Of a DNA stretch of 64,000 nucleotides, positions 39,229-46,697 are shown in pieces. Position 1 is the stretch's first letter, and every line of letters begins with the position of its first letter. The notes beneath the pieces are model-generated. The model saw only the letters and a list, made by a program, of their open reading frames with translations. It was not told the origin of the DNA and searched no databases. Position numbers and translations under genes: made by a program. Source of the DNA: VRUE01 sp963703175 (GTDB lineage Bacteria; Actinomycetota; Thermoleophilia; Solirubrobacterales; 70-9); NCBI GenBank assembly GCA_963703175.1, contig OY969794.1, positions 2,046,001 to 2,110,000 on the forward strand, read 5' to 3'.

Positions 39229-40386
39229 ATGGCTCCCACGGAGATCAAGCAGCAGGTTGAGGAGATCGAGCCCTTCGAGGCGGCGCAGGAGATCGAGGGC
39301 GGCGACGTCGTCCTGATCGACACCCGCGAGCCGCACGAGTACCAAGAGGCTCACCTTGAGAACGGCAAGCTCGTGCCGCCGGGGCTGCTCGGCGACGAGA
39401 TCGCCGCCGCCGCGCCCGACAAGTCGGCGCGCACGATCCTCTACTGCCGCAGCGGCAACCGCTCCTATAAGGCGGCCGAGCAGCTGCAGGCGCTTGGCTA
39501 CGAGGACGTCGTCTCGATGGCGGGTGGGATCCTCGCCTGGCAGGAGCAGGGGCTACCGGTCGTCTCTGCCAGCGGCATGACCGCCGAGCAGCGCGACCGC
39601 TACTCGCGCCACACGCTGCTGCCCGAGGTCGGCGTCGACGGCCAGCTGAAGATGCTGAACGCCAAGGTGTTGCTGGTCGGCGCCGGTGGACTCGGCGCGC
39701 CGACTGCGCTCTACCTCGCCGCCGCGGGGATCGGCACGATCGGACTCGTCGACGACGACGTCGTCGACGCCTCCAACCTGCAGCGCCAGGTGATCCACAA
39801 CACCGCACGCATCGGCACCCCGAAGACCGAGTCGGCGCGGCTGACGATCGAAGCGCTCAACCCCGACGTGAACGTCGTCGAGCATAACTTCCGCCTCGAC
39901 TCCGGCAACATTCTCGAGCTGCTCGCCGACTACGACGTGATCGTCGACGGCGCCGACAACTTCCCCACTCGCTACCTGCTCAACGATGCCTCGGTACGGT
40001 TGCGCAAGCCGGTCGTCTCCGCCTCGATCCTCAGCTTCGACGGGCAGATCTCGACCTTCGTCCCCTTCGAGGGGCCCTGCTACCGCTGCCTCTACCCGAC
40101 GCCGCCGCCGGCGGAGTTGGCGCCGAGCTGCTCGGCCAACGGGGTGCTCGGCGTGATGGCCGGGACGATGGGCCTGCTGCAGGCCAACGAGGTGCTGAAG
40201 CTGGTGCTGGGGATCGGCGAGCCGCTGATCGGCCGCCTACTGCTCTTCGAGGCGCTCAGCACCCGTTTCACCGAGCTCAAGGTACGTCGCGATCCGAGCT
40301 GCCCGATCTGTGGCCCCGACGCCCCCGAGATCGCCGACGAGGATCTGGGCAAATTCCCCGACTACGATCTCTTCTGCGCCGGCTAA
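39229..40386 (+). CDS. moeZ: MoeZ/ThiF-type adenylyltransferase with N-terminal rhodanese domain
   Basis: 385 residues. Residues ~10-110 are a rhodanese domain with active-site loop LYCRSGNRSYKAAEQL. Residues ~118-385 are a MoeB/ThiF E1-like domain: RYSRHTLLPEVGVDGQ, nucleotide loop LLVGAGGLGAPTALYLAAAG, substrate Asp in VIVDGADNFPTRYLLND, zinc cysteines in CYRCLYP and CPICGPD. It would adenylate and thiocarboxylate the C-terminal Gly of CysO. In mycobacterial MoeZ the rhodanese domain is C-terminal; here the order is reversed. Shares a 19-bp upstream motif with cysM. Confidence 0.9.
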   Translation: MAPTEIKQQVEEIEPFEAAQEIEGGDVVLIDTREPHEYQEAHLENGKLVPPGLLGDEIAAAAPDKSARTILYCRSGNRSYKAAEQLQALGYEDVVSMAGGILAWQEQGLPVVSASGMTAEQRDRYSRHTLLPEVGVDGQLKMLNAKVLLVGAGGLGAPTALYLAAAGIGTIGLVDDDVVDASNLQRQVIHNTARIGTPKTESARLTIEALNPDVNVVEHNFRLDSGNILELLADYDVIVDGADNFPTRYLLNDASVRLRKPVVSASILSFDGQISTFVPFEGPCYRCLYPTPPPAELAPSCSANGVLGVMAGTMGLLQANEVLKLVLGIGEPLIGRLLLFEALSTRFTELKVRRDPSCPICGPDAPEIADEDLGKFPDYDLFCAG

Positions 40387-40425
40387 GCGCCGCGGCACGC
40401 TGCCTCCACTAGGATCGCGTCCGCA

Positions 40426-40698
40426 ATGGCCACCGTGAGAATCCCCCCAGTGCTGCGTCCCCAAACCGGGGGGCAGACCGAGGTCGACGCGAGCGGCGCA
40501 AATGTCGGCGAGGTGCTGCGAGCGTTGACCGCCGAGCACCCCGCCACCGAAGAGCAGCTCTTCGGCCCCGAGGGTGACCTCAACCGCTATGTCAACGTCT
40601 ACCTCAACGACGAGGACGTGCGGGTGCTGCAGGGGCTCGAGACCACGGTGTCGGACAGCGACACCGTGGTGATCCTGCCCGCTATGGCCGGCGGCTGA
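40426..40698 (+). CDS. cysO: Sulfur carrier protein CysO (ubiquitin-like)
   Basis: 90 residues ending in AMAGG, the diglycine tail that becomes a thiocarboxylate. ATVRIPPVLRPQTGGQTEVD, LNRYVNVYLNDEDVRVLQGL and DSDTVVILPAMAGG closely follow mycobacterial CysO. It delivers sulfide to O-phosphoserine in the CysM reaction, and the peptide-bound cysteine is then released by Mec. It sits 39 bases after moeZ. The route is considered resistant to oxidative stress. Confidence 0.94.
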   Translation: MATVRIPPVLRPQTGGQTEVDASGANVGEVLRALTAEHPATEEQLFGPEGDLNRYVNVYLNDEDVRVLQGLETTVSDSDTVVILPAMAGG

Positions 40699-40835
40699 TC
40701 TAGGAAGGTTTTGTCTTCAGCTTGCTGTCCGTCCGTAGGGCTACGCTTCCCTTTGTAGTGGTGAGTGTCGAACGAGGACCGATGCGTGAAGAGCATCCGG
40801 TGTGGCTACGATGATGGCTTGGATAGGAGGCTGCA

Positions 40836-41321
40836 TTGGACGTAAAAACGGAAGCATCTGAGAAAGCGCAAGAGGTGCTGGACCGGTTTTGGGGCGACAC
40901 AATTCCGGTCGACCCGGCCCGGATTGCCCGCAAGATGGGGATCCAGGTCGCCAACGCCTACCTTGACCCGGATGTAGCCGGGGCGATCGAGAAGCGAGAT
41001 GGCCAGCCCGCCGCCATCTACCTGAGTGAGGGCGATCATCCGAATCGGAAGCGCTTCACTTGTGCCCACGAGATCGGGCACTTCGTTCGACATGGCGAGG
41101 AGGACTTTGAGTACGTCGACTATCGCGATGGCACGGCCTCGATGGGGGTCGATGAGGAAGAGCGCTTCGCCAATGCGTTTGCCGCGGCGCTACTGATGCC
41201 GGAGAAAGACGTAAGGCGCCTCCATGGCATCGGGATGCACCAGAAGGACATGGCTGGAGCGTTTGGCGTGTCTGAGGCGGCGATGGTCAACCGCCTCAAG
41301 AATCTGAATCTCTACCGGTAG
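40836..41321 (+). CDS. ImmA/IrrE-family zinc metallopeptidase
   Basis: 161 residues from a TTG with AGGAGG at 40825-40830. The motif TCAHEIGHFVRHG near residue 77 is the HExxH zinc site, and ERFANAFAAALLMPEKDV supplies the downstream Glu. The C-terminal part (MAGAFGVSEAAMVNRLKNL) is the helical HTH-like region of the family. Relatives cleave repressors, as ImmA does in ICEBs1 and IrrE/PprI with DdrO. No Xre-type repressor gene is adjacent. Instead, a 2-TM protein gene follows 10 bases later. The pair interrupts the cysteine-biosynthesis cluster. Confidence 0.88.
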   Translation: MDVKTEASEKAQEVLDRFWGDTIPVDPARIARKMGIQVANAYLDPDVAGAIEKRDGQPAAIYLSEGDHPNRKRFTCAHEIGHFVRHGEEDFEYVDYRDGTASMGVDEEERFANAFAAALLMPEKDVRRLHGIGMHQKDMAGAFGVSEAAMVNRLKNLNLYR

Positions 41322-41331
41322 CGCGAGCTGC

Positions 41332-41706
41332 ATGCCGGACGAAGTCTTTCCACGAGATGCTGCGCCCGAAGAGGAGAACAGGGCGTTTTGGGTGACGGAC
41401 ATCGGGCTGACCGACCCAACTCCCGTGAAGACGCTTCCGCCTTCCCGCAAGGAGAGGCTCGAGGGCGACGACCTGGAGCAGTCGATCAAGCTCAAGAGGT
41501 TCTATGGGCTGGGCATCTTGTTCCTGATGGGTCTTCAACTTATTGTCGTCAATGCCGTCTTTGTGATCTATGCCGACGATGGCTATCACTGGCATCCGCC
41601 AGAGGGAGTCGTTCAAGTCTGGCTCACGGCGACCTTTGTTCAAATTGTGAGCGTCGTTGTTGTGATCACCCGGTCGCTTTTCCCCGGCGAAAAGCCGGAG
41701 AGCTGA
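41332..41706 (+). CDS. Small two-transmembrane protein, probable partner of the ImmA/IrrE peptidase
   Basis: 124 residues. A soluble, acidic N-terminal ~60 residues (PDEVFPRDAAPEEENRAFWV) are followed by TM segments YGLGILFLMGLQLIVVNAVF and WLTATFVQIVSVVVVITRSL, joined by a short loop ADDGYHWHPPEGV. No known domain. It starts 10 bases after the peptidase stop, so it is cotranscribed. A membrane effector or a peptidase substrate is conceivable. The cysM regulatory motif begins 25 bases after its stop. Confidence 0.72.
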   Translation: MPDEVFPRDAAPEEENRAFWVTDIGLTDPTPVKTLPPSRKERLEGDDLEQSIKLKRFYGLGILFLMGLQLIVVNAVFVIYADDGYHWHPPEGVVQVWLTATFVQIVSVVVVITRSLFPGEKPES

Positions 41707-41730
41707 GTGCCCTGTGCTCAGCGAAGCAGC

Positions 41731-41749
41731 GCTATACTTTTTGAAGTAA
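41731..41749. promoter_or_regulatory. 19-bp motif upstream of cysM, identical to the one upstream of moeZ
   Basis: The same GCTATACTTTTTGAAGTAA as at 39177, with the TACTT-N4-AAGTA dyad at 41735-41748. It ends 12 bases before the cysM ATG, so bound protein would also block ribosome access or transcript initiation. Confidence 0.6.
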
Positions 41750-41761
41750 CGGGAGACCGAG

Positions 41762-42727
41762 ATGCCGCGCGACGAGCTACTCAACCGACCCTGCGGGGGA
41801 CGCTTCGGCGACATAGTCGAGTCGATCGGCAATACGCCCTTGGTCGAGTTGCCGCGTTTTTCGCCCAAGCCCGACGTCCGCATCTACGCCAAGCTTGAGG
41901 GTCGAAACCCGACCGGCTCGGTCAAGGACCGGGTCGCCAAATCGATGATCGAGGCGGCCGAGGCCGAGGGCGCGATCGAACCCGGCCAGACGATCCTCGA
42001 GCCGACCTCCGGCAACACCGGCATCTCCCTGGCGATGATCTGTCGCCGCAAGGGCTACAAGCTGAAGGTGGTGATGCCTGACAACGTCACCGCTGAGCGC
42101 ACCCAGCTGCTCGAGATGTACGGGGCGGAGATCGCCTACTCGGAAGGCGCCAAGGGCTCCAACGGAGCGGTCGAGGTGGCGCTGGAGATGGCCAAGGATA
42201 CGCGCTACTACATGCCCTATCAGTACGGCAACGAGGCCAATCCGCTCGCTCACTACAACGGCACCGCGGTGGAGATCCTCGAAGAGCTCGACGAGGTCGC
42301 GGCCTTCGTCGGCGGCCTCGGCACCGGCGGCACGCTGATGGGCAACGGGCGGCGGTTGAAGGAGCACGATCCGGAGACGCTGATCGTCGCCGCCGAGCCG
42401 ATGCAGGGCGAGATGGTGCACGGCCTGCGCTCGCTCGACGACGGCTTCATCCCGCCGATCATCAACATCACCTTGCTCGACCGCAAGATCATGGTCTCCA
42501 ACCGCGACGCGATCGTCTGGACGCGCAAACTGCTCGACGAGGAGGGCGTCTTCGCCGGCGTCTCCTCCGGCGCGATCGCCCGTATCGCCGTCCGTATCGG
42601 TGAAGAGCTCGACGGCGGCAACGTCGTCTTCCTAATCCCCGACGACGGCTGGAAGTACCTCTCCTCCGGCGTCTACACCCGCCCGATCGACGAGATAGAG
42701 AACCTCGACTCGACCGTCTGGTGGTAG
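41762..42727 (+). CDS. cysM: O-phosphoserine sulfhydrylase / cysteine synthase CysM
   Basis: 321 residues. PLP lysine in GRNPTGSVKDRVAKSMIEAA near residue 59, substrate loop LEPTSGNTGISLAMICRRKG, phosphate cup GGLGTGGTLMGNGRRLKEHD. C-terminal KYLSSGVYTRPIDEIENLDS and length match the actinobacterial CysO-dependent CysM rather than plain CysK. It replaces the phosphate of O-phosphoserine with sulfur from CysO thiocarboxylate. GGGAGA precedes the ATG. Confidence 0.94.
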   Translation: MPRDELLNRPCGGRFGDIVESIGNTPLVELPRFSPKPDVRIYAKLEGRNPTGSVKDRVAKSMIEAAEAEGAIEPGQTILEPTSGNTGISLAMICRRKGYKLKVVMPDNVTAERTQLLEMYGAEIAYSEGAKGSNGAVEVALEMAKDTRYYMPYQYGNEANPLAHYNGTAVEILEELDEVAAFVGGLGTGGTLMGNGRRLKEHDPETLIVAAEPMQGEMVHGLRSLDDGFIPPIINITLLDRKIMVSNRDAIVWTRKLLDEEGVFAGVSSGAIARIAVRIGEELDGGNVVFLIPDDGWKYLSSGVYTRPIDEIENLDSTVWW

Positions 42728-42773
42728 CTGAGAACGTGCGTGGCGCTGCGCATATCGGCGTCCTCGGTCGCTC

Positions 42774-42790
42774 GCGTGCTAGAAGCACGC
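42774..42790 (+). terminator. Small perfect hairpin in the cysM-mec gap
   Basis: GCGTGCT (42774-42780), loop AGA, AGCACGC (42784-42790). It lies in the 116-base gap between cysM and mec and has no U-tract; it may be a weak terminator, attenuator or processing site within the operon. Confidence 0.35.
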
Positions 42791-42843
42791 CACGCTCCCT
42801 GCGTCCTTGATCTGCTTGGCCACGCCCGCTCTCAGGAGGAAAT

Positions 42844-43242
42844 TTGAGAATTTCTCAACAGCTAGTCAATGAGTTGGTCGCACACGCGAAGGCGGAACTG
42901 CCAAACGAGTGTTGTGGTCTGATCGAGGGCAAGAACGGCAGGGCCGTAAAGGTTCGACCGGTGAGAAATGCCGCGGCGAGTCCATTGCGCTTCGAAATGG
43001 AGAGCCAGGAGAGATACAACGCATGGAAGGCAATTGAAACGGCTGGCAACGACTTCCTCGCCATCTACCACTCGCACACGAAGACTCACGCATATCCCTC
43101 TCAAACCGACGTCAATGAAGCGGTGAACTGGCCCGAACAGATCTACGTGATCATTTCGCTCGAAAACCGAAACGCGCCTGTCGTGAGGGCCTACTGGCTC
43201 AAGGACAAGAAGATCGCCGAAGCCGAGCTTGTCGTCGAGTAA
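42844..43242 (+). CDS. mec: Mec-type JAMM metallopeptidase releasing cysteine from CysO
   Basis: 132 residues from a TTG with AGGAGG upstream. JAMM motif: the Glu in LPNECCGLIEG and YHSHTKTHAYPSQTDVNEA, a perfect HxHx7Sx2D. In mycobacteria Mec+ cleaves cysteine from the CysO-Cys adduct, completing the pathway. A perfect 15-base palindrome (TTGAGAA-T-TTCTCAA, 42844-42858) spans the start codon and could hide it in an mRNA hairpin. Confidence 0.93.
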   Translation: MRISQQLVNELVAHAKAELPNECCGLIEGKNGRAVKVRPVRNAAASPLRFEMESQERYNAWKAIETAGNDFLAIYHSHTKTHAYPSQTDVNEAVNWPEQIYVIISLENRNAPVVRAYWLKDKKIAEAELVVE

Positions 43243-43459
43243 GGGCAAGCTGACGAAGGTCGCTTACGCCCAGCAACAGGCGGAGGCGGAAATGATCCAG
43301 GGGCTGCTGTCAGAGCACGGCATCCCGAGCATGCTGCGGCGAGCGGCCGGCTTTGACGTGCCCGACTTTCTCGCCGCCGGGCCGCGGGAAATCCTCGTTG
43401 CCGAAGAGCTGGTTGAGCAGGCCCACGAAGTGCTCGAGGGGACGCCCGGCACCGACTAG
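43229..43459 (+). CDS. DUF2007-like small protein
   Basis: 76 residues from a TTG overlapping the mec stop. LTKVAYAQQQAEAEMIQGLL, SEHGIPSMLRRAAGFDVPDF and GPREILVAEELVEQAHEVLE follow the layout of DUF2007 signal-transduction-like proteins. Probably translated by coupling with mec. The stop is shared as CTAG with the convergent gene. Role in sulfur metabolism is only implied by position. Confidence 0.75.
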   Translation: MSSSKGKLTKVAYAQQQAEAEMIQGLLSEHGIPSMLRRAAGFDVPDFLAAGPREILVAEELVEQAHEVLEGTPGTD

Positions 43460-44133
43460 ATCAGGGCTGCCAGCGGGTCACGCCCGCCCCAGTTGCCTTG
43501 CGAGGCATACGGGCGGAAGCGGATGAAGGCCGCTTCGCGATGAAAGGGCTTGGCCCGGTCCGCCCTGACAGCTGCCTGGTGAGCGCCCTCTCCGCTGTGG
43601 GCGTACTCGCGCATAGCCGCGGCGCTACGCCATAGCGAGAAGGTCGAGACGAAGCGCGGCGGCCGGGCGAAGGCGGTCGAGGCGAGCACGGCCGGGTCGC
43701 CGACCGCCGCGCGCTCCGCCGGTGCTGAGCTGCGCAGGAAGGGGACGGCGCGATGCAGTTTCGTGTGGCCGAGCGTCAGCACCGCGACCGGCTCTGAATC
43801 GTCGACCGGCTTTTCCCGTGCTGGCAGTCCGGGCATCCTCGACCACGAGCCGTAGACCCGCAGCGGCTCGAGCCGGACGTGCCACCCAGCGGCGAAACGC
43901 GCGGCGAGGGGATGGCTGTCGAGGAATCGGTCGAGTGCCTCGTCCTGCTCCCAGGCGGCGATCAGACCGACTCGGCCCGGTCCCGGTCGGGGCAGCGGAC
44001 CGTCGCGGAGCGGCGTGCTGAGGACCGGTTCGGCGTAGGTGAGGCCAGGAACGTCACTCAGGCGGGGCTGTCCCCGCAGCATTCCCGGCGCTCGGCGCCA
44101 ACCGACTTCGGCGAGATGAACGGAGACGATCAC
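43456..44133 (-). CDS. CrtA-like (spheroidene monooxygenase-type) protein
   Basis: 225 residues. The C-terminal half, FVSTFSLWRSAAAMREYAHS..GAHQAAVRADRAKPFHREAAFI..RFRPY, is the conserved dimeric alpha/beta-barrel segment of CrtA-like proteins. The middle contains VAVLTLGHTKLHRAVPFLR. True CrtA is a haem monooxygenase of carotenoid synthesis. No other carotenoid genes occur here, so the substrate is unknown. It is divergent from a TetR gene across a 68-base gap with a dyad, a typical regulator/target pair. Confidence 0.75.
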   Translation of the reverse strand: MIVSVHLAEVGWRRAPGMLRGQPRLSDVPGLTYAEPVLSTPLRDGPLPRPGPGRVGLIAAWEQDEALDRFLDSHPLAARFAAGWHVRLEPLRVYGSWSRMPGLPAREKPVDDSEPVAVLTLGHTKLHRAVPFLRSSAPAERAAVGDPAVLASTAFARPPRFVSTFSLWRSAAAMREYAHSGEGAHQAAVRADRAKPFHREAAFIRFRPYASQGNWGGRDPLAALI

Positions 44134-44162
44134 GATGGCGCTCCCTTCTGCCCGGAGGCTAA

Positions 44163-44178
44163 CCTAGCGTTGATTAGG
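44163..44178. promoter_or_regulatory. Dyad between divergent CrtA-like and TetR genes
   Basis: CCTA-N8-TAGG (44163-44178), nested in CTAA...TTAG, lies midway between the start codons at 44133 and 44202. A second CCTAGG occurs at 44195-44200, next to the TetR start. Placement suits a TetR operator serving both promoters. Confidence 0.45.
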
Positions 44179-44201
44179 GATTCTCTGTACCGTACCTAGG
44201 G

Positions 44202-44864
44202 GTGACTAAGTTGTCAATCGGGAGCGAGAAAGCCGAGCAGCCACGGAGGCGGATGACGGCCGCCGCGCGTCGCGAGGTCATCGCCAATGCGGCGGCGGTG
44301 CTTTTCTCCGAGCGCGGCTATCGCGGCGCCTCGATTGAGGAGATCGCTCGCGGCTCGGGGGTGACGCCGCCGGTCGTCTACGAACACTTCGACTCCAAGC
44401 GCGAGCTGTACCGCGAGCTGTTGGAGCGCCATTTCGCCGAGCTGCGTGAGATCTGGCGCGAGCACTTTGTCGGCAACGGGCCCTTGGGTGAGCGTGTCGC
44501 TCGCTCCTTCGACGCTTGGTTCGCTTACGTCGAAGTGCACCCCTTTGCCGGGCGGGTCCTGTTCCGCTACAGCACCGATCCCGAGATCGAGGCGGTTCAC
44601 GCCGAGGTCGCCGCCCACAGTCGCGAGGCCATCCTGCCGCTCTTCGCCGCCGAGCCGGGGGCCGAGAACGTCGCCGGATCGATCGCCGGCGAGGGGATCG
44701 AAATGGTCTGGGTAGTCCTCCGCGGCGTCCTTCAAGGCTTGGCAGTCTGGTGGTCGGAGCATCCCGAGGTTCCCCGCGAACGCATAGTCGCGACCGCGAT
44801 GAACTCCCTCTGGATTGGATTCGAGCGAGCTCAGGCAGGAGCGATGTGGGAGGGGCGCGAGTGA
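44202..44864 (+). CDS. TetR-family transcriptional regulator
   Basis: 220 residues from a GTG. HTH: RREVIANAAAVLFSERGYRG, IEEIARGSGVTPPVVYEHFD, SKRELYRELLERHF. A full ligand-binding domain follows, with FAYVEVHPFAGRVLFRYSTD. It is coupled to the SRPBCC gene by a GTGA overlap and is divergent from the CrtA-like gene, so it probably controls both. Confidence 0.93.
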   Translation: MTKLSIGSEKAEQPRRRMTAAARREVIANAAAVLFSERGYRGASIEEIARGSGVTPPVVYEHFDSKRELYRELLERHFAELREIWREHFVGNGPLGERVARSFDAWFAYVEVHPFAGRVLFRYSTDPEIEAVHAEVAAHSREAILPLFAAEPGAENVAGSIAGEGIEMVWVVLRGVLQGLAVWWSEHPEVPRERIVATAMNSLWIGFERAQAGAMWEGRE

Positions 44865-45289
44865 GTCGCTGGGAGACCGTGAGCAGGTTGGATGCCGACG
44901 TCTCGGCTACGGCAATCTGGGAGAGGGCCTACGTGGACGCGTCCGCGTGGCCGAAGTGGAATGCGGAAATTAAACGCGCCAGCCTCGACCAGCCGCTTGG
45001 GCTCGGCGCGACCGCCCGGATCGTCTTTCGGACCGGCCTTCGTCTTCGTTTCCATGTGGTTGAGTACGAGCAGGGCCGCCTGTTCACCGATGAGTCGCGC
45101 CTTCCGGGCGCCCGCATGGGCCATCGCCATCTGGTCGAGGCACTAGAGCAAGGCGGCTCCCGCCTCACCAACACGATCTATATCGAGGGGCCGATGGCGT
45201 GGCTGTGGCGGCGCATCCTCGGCCCGGCTGCCGCCCGCACCCTGCCCGATGCGCAGCGGGCAGTTGTGGAGTTGGCAGAAGCCAGCTAG
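44861..45289 (+). CDS. SRPBCC (START/polyketide-cyclase-like) lipid-binding-fold protein
   Basis: 142 residues from a GTG overlapping the TetR stop. VSATAIWERAYVDASAWPKW near the start, IVFRTGLRLRFHVVEYEQGR in the middle and AWLWRRILGPAAARTLPDAQ before the end are typical of the helix-grip fold. Such proteins bind hydrophobic ligands; here it may handle the same molecule sensed by the TetR. The stop is a CTAG shared with the convergent gene. Confidence 0.85.
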   Translation: MSRWETVSRLDADVSATAIWERAYVDASAWPKWNAEIKRASLDQPLGLGATARIVFRTGLRLRFHVVEYEQGRLFTDESRLPGARMGHRHLVEALEQGGSRLTNTIYIEGPMAWLWRRILGPAAARTLPDAQRAVVELAEAS

Positions 45290-46017
45290 GAAGGGTTCGG
45301 TCGGGCGATCGCGCGCAGGTAGTCGCGCCAGGCATCCTCTATTTCGCCGATCCGAGCTTCAAAGGCAGTTTCAAGAGTCGGGGTCGAGCCGCCGGGGAGG
45401 ATGTTGAGGGCGAGCTGCTCGCATGACTCCGGCCCACGTTCGGTCTCGAGCAGGTCGAAAAGGGTGCCGCCGAGGAGCACGGCGTCGCGTCGGGACGGGG
45501 GGAACGATGGCCTCGAGCTCTCGCGCAGTCGTCTGATTACTGCCGGGCGGTAGAGACTGACCTGGCGGGCGAAGTATTGGGCGGCGCCCTCGACCAGCCA
45601 GGCCCAGCCGAGGTAGCGGGCGAAGCGGCGCGGCGTCCAGGAGGGGGGGAGGTCGGGGTTGTTAGCGGCGATCACAAGCTGGGCGTAGAGGCGCTCGGCG
45701 GTGCCGCGCAGCGCCTCGCGCGAGTCGTCCCCGGCTGCGCGACGTTCCATATGCGGGTCATTAAGCACGTGTAGCTCGGTAGCCATCGCCCAGCCGGCCA
45801 GGTAGCGCCGCCCCGCTGGCGCGGCCGACCAGCGCGCCGCTGGCAGGAATGGGTGAGCCAAGGCGAGCAGCGCCGGATTGGTGTGGACGACGACGGTGAC
45901 GTCGCCCGGAACGGCCTCGAAGCGGTCCTCAAGCCGCAGCCGCAGTTCCTCCATGCGGTCCAGCGTGCGCTCCGCGAACGCCGCATCACCGCTGTCGTGG
46001 CGCGCGGTGAAACTCAA
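45286..46017 (-). CDS. Hypothetical protein resembling peptidase MA-like gluzincins, catalytic His pair absent
   Basis: 243 residues. The layout VPGDVTVVVHTNPALLALAH near residue 38, ATELHVLNDPHM, a helix RLYAQLVIAANN, then LGWAWLVEGAAQYFARQVSL recalls Peptidase_MA-like proteins, where HExxH precedes a W..EG.A.Y segment. Here the HExxH position reads AQLVI, so proteolysis is unlikely. No signal peptide. Function unknown. It converges with the SRPBCC gene. Confidence 0.55.
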   Translation of the reverse strand: MSFTARHDSGDAAFAERTLDRMEELRLRLEDRFEAVPGDVTVVVHTNPALLALAHPFLPAARWSAAPAGRRYLAGWAMATELHVLNDPHMERRAAGDDSREALRGTAERLYAQLVIAANNPDLPPSWTPRRFARYLGWAWLVEGAAQYFARQVSLYRPAVIRRLRESSRPSFPPSRRDAVLLGGTLFDLLETERGPESCEQLALNILPGGSTPTLETAFEARIGEIEDAWRDYLRAIARPNPS

Positions 46018-46064
46018 GGAATGCGTCTCGACCCAAGGAATGGGGCGAGCCTACTAAGGCCGTC

Positions 46065-46694
46065 TTAAACCAGGACTGGTTCTGAGGCGGTGCAGACAGA
46101 GTGGATCTCGCTGCGGGCCCGGTCGAACTCCTCGTCGGCCATCACCGGGGTGCCCTCGAAAGGCAGTTCGCGGTCGATTTCGACCCAGGAGCGGCAGCCG
46201 TGGTACTCGTCGCGGACTCGAACCGTGACTGGCCGGGGGATGCGGTGGACCCGCAGTAGCAGGATGTGCAGCGGGTGGCGCCGCTTCCAGGCGAGCCGCT
46301 TCTCGGCGTAGTCGGGGGTCCAGACGTAATAGGGCGAAAGATCGTCGACGATGCGCGGGTTGGTGACCGTCAGGTGGTCGGTCACCTCGGCCCAGCAACG
46401 CAGCCGGACGCGATCGGGCTGGGGGATACCGCCGTCCTGGATCAGCGCTGCGGGGGGCGGCTCCTCGTCGGGCCAGACGCCCTCCTCGAGTGCGCGACGC
46501 AGCTCGGGATGATGGGACTCGCGGACGAGGTTATTCCGCTGGTGATCGAAGGTCGGATAGAGGAAGAAGCGCTCGTGCTCGAGCTCGAAGTGCTTGTTGT
46601 CCTCGCGGATACCGCCCTTGCGCAGGGTTAGGAGCTGCTCGCCCTCGGCGAGCGCGCGCACCGTTACAGCCCATTCCTTTAAAGCGATTGGCAT
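46065..46694 (-). CDS. DUF1802 family protein
   Basis: 209 residues. ALKEWAVTVRALAEGEQLLT and LRKGGIREDNKHFELEHERF at the N-terminus define DUF1802, a family of unknown function found in actinobacteria and cyanobacteria. The C-terminal half has HPLHILLLRVHRIPRPVTVR and YHGCRSWVEID. It is cytoplasmic, with no metal-binding cluster. Two adjacent 13-base direct repeats lie four bases upstream of the start codon. Confidence 0.85.
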   Translation of the reverse strand: MPIALKEWAVTVRALAEGEQLLTLRKGGIREDNKHFELEHERFFLYPTFDHQRNNLVRESHHPELRRALEEGVWPDEEPPPAALIQDGGIPQPDRVRLRCWAEVTDHLTVTNPRIVDDLSPYYVWTPDYAEKRLAWKRRHPLHILLLRVHRIPRPVTVRVRDEYHGCRSWVEIDRELPFEGTPVMADEEFDRARSEIHSVCTASEPVLV

Positions 46695-46697
46695 ATA

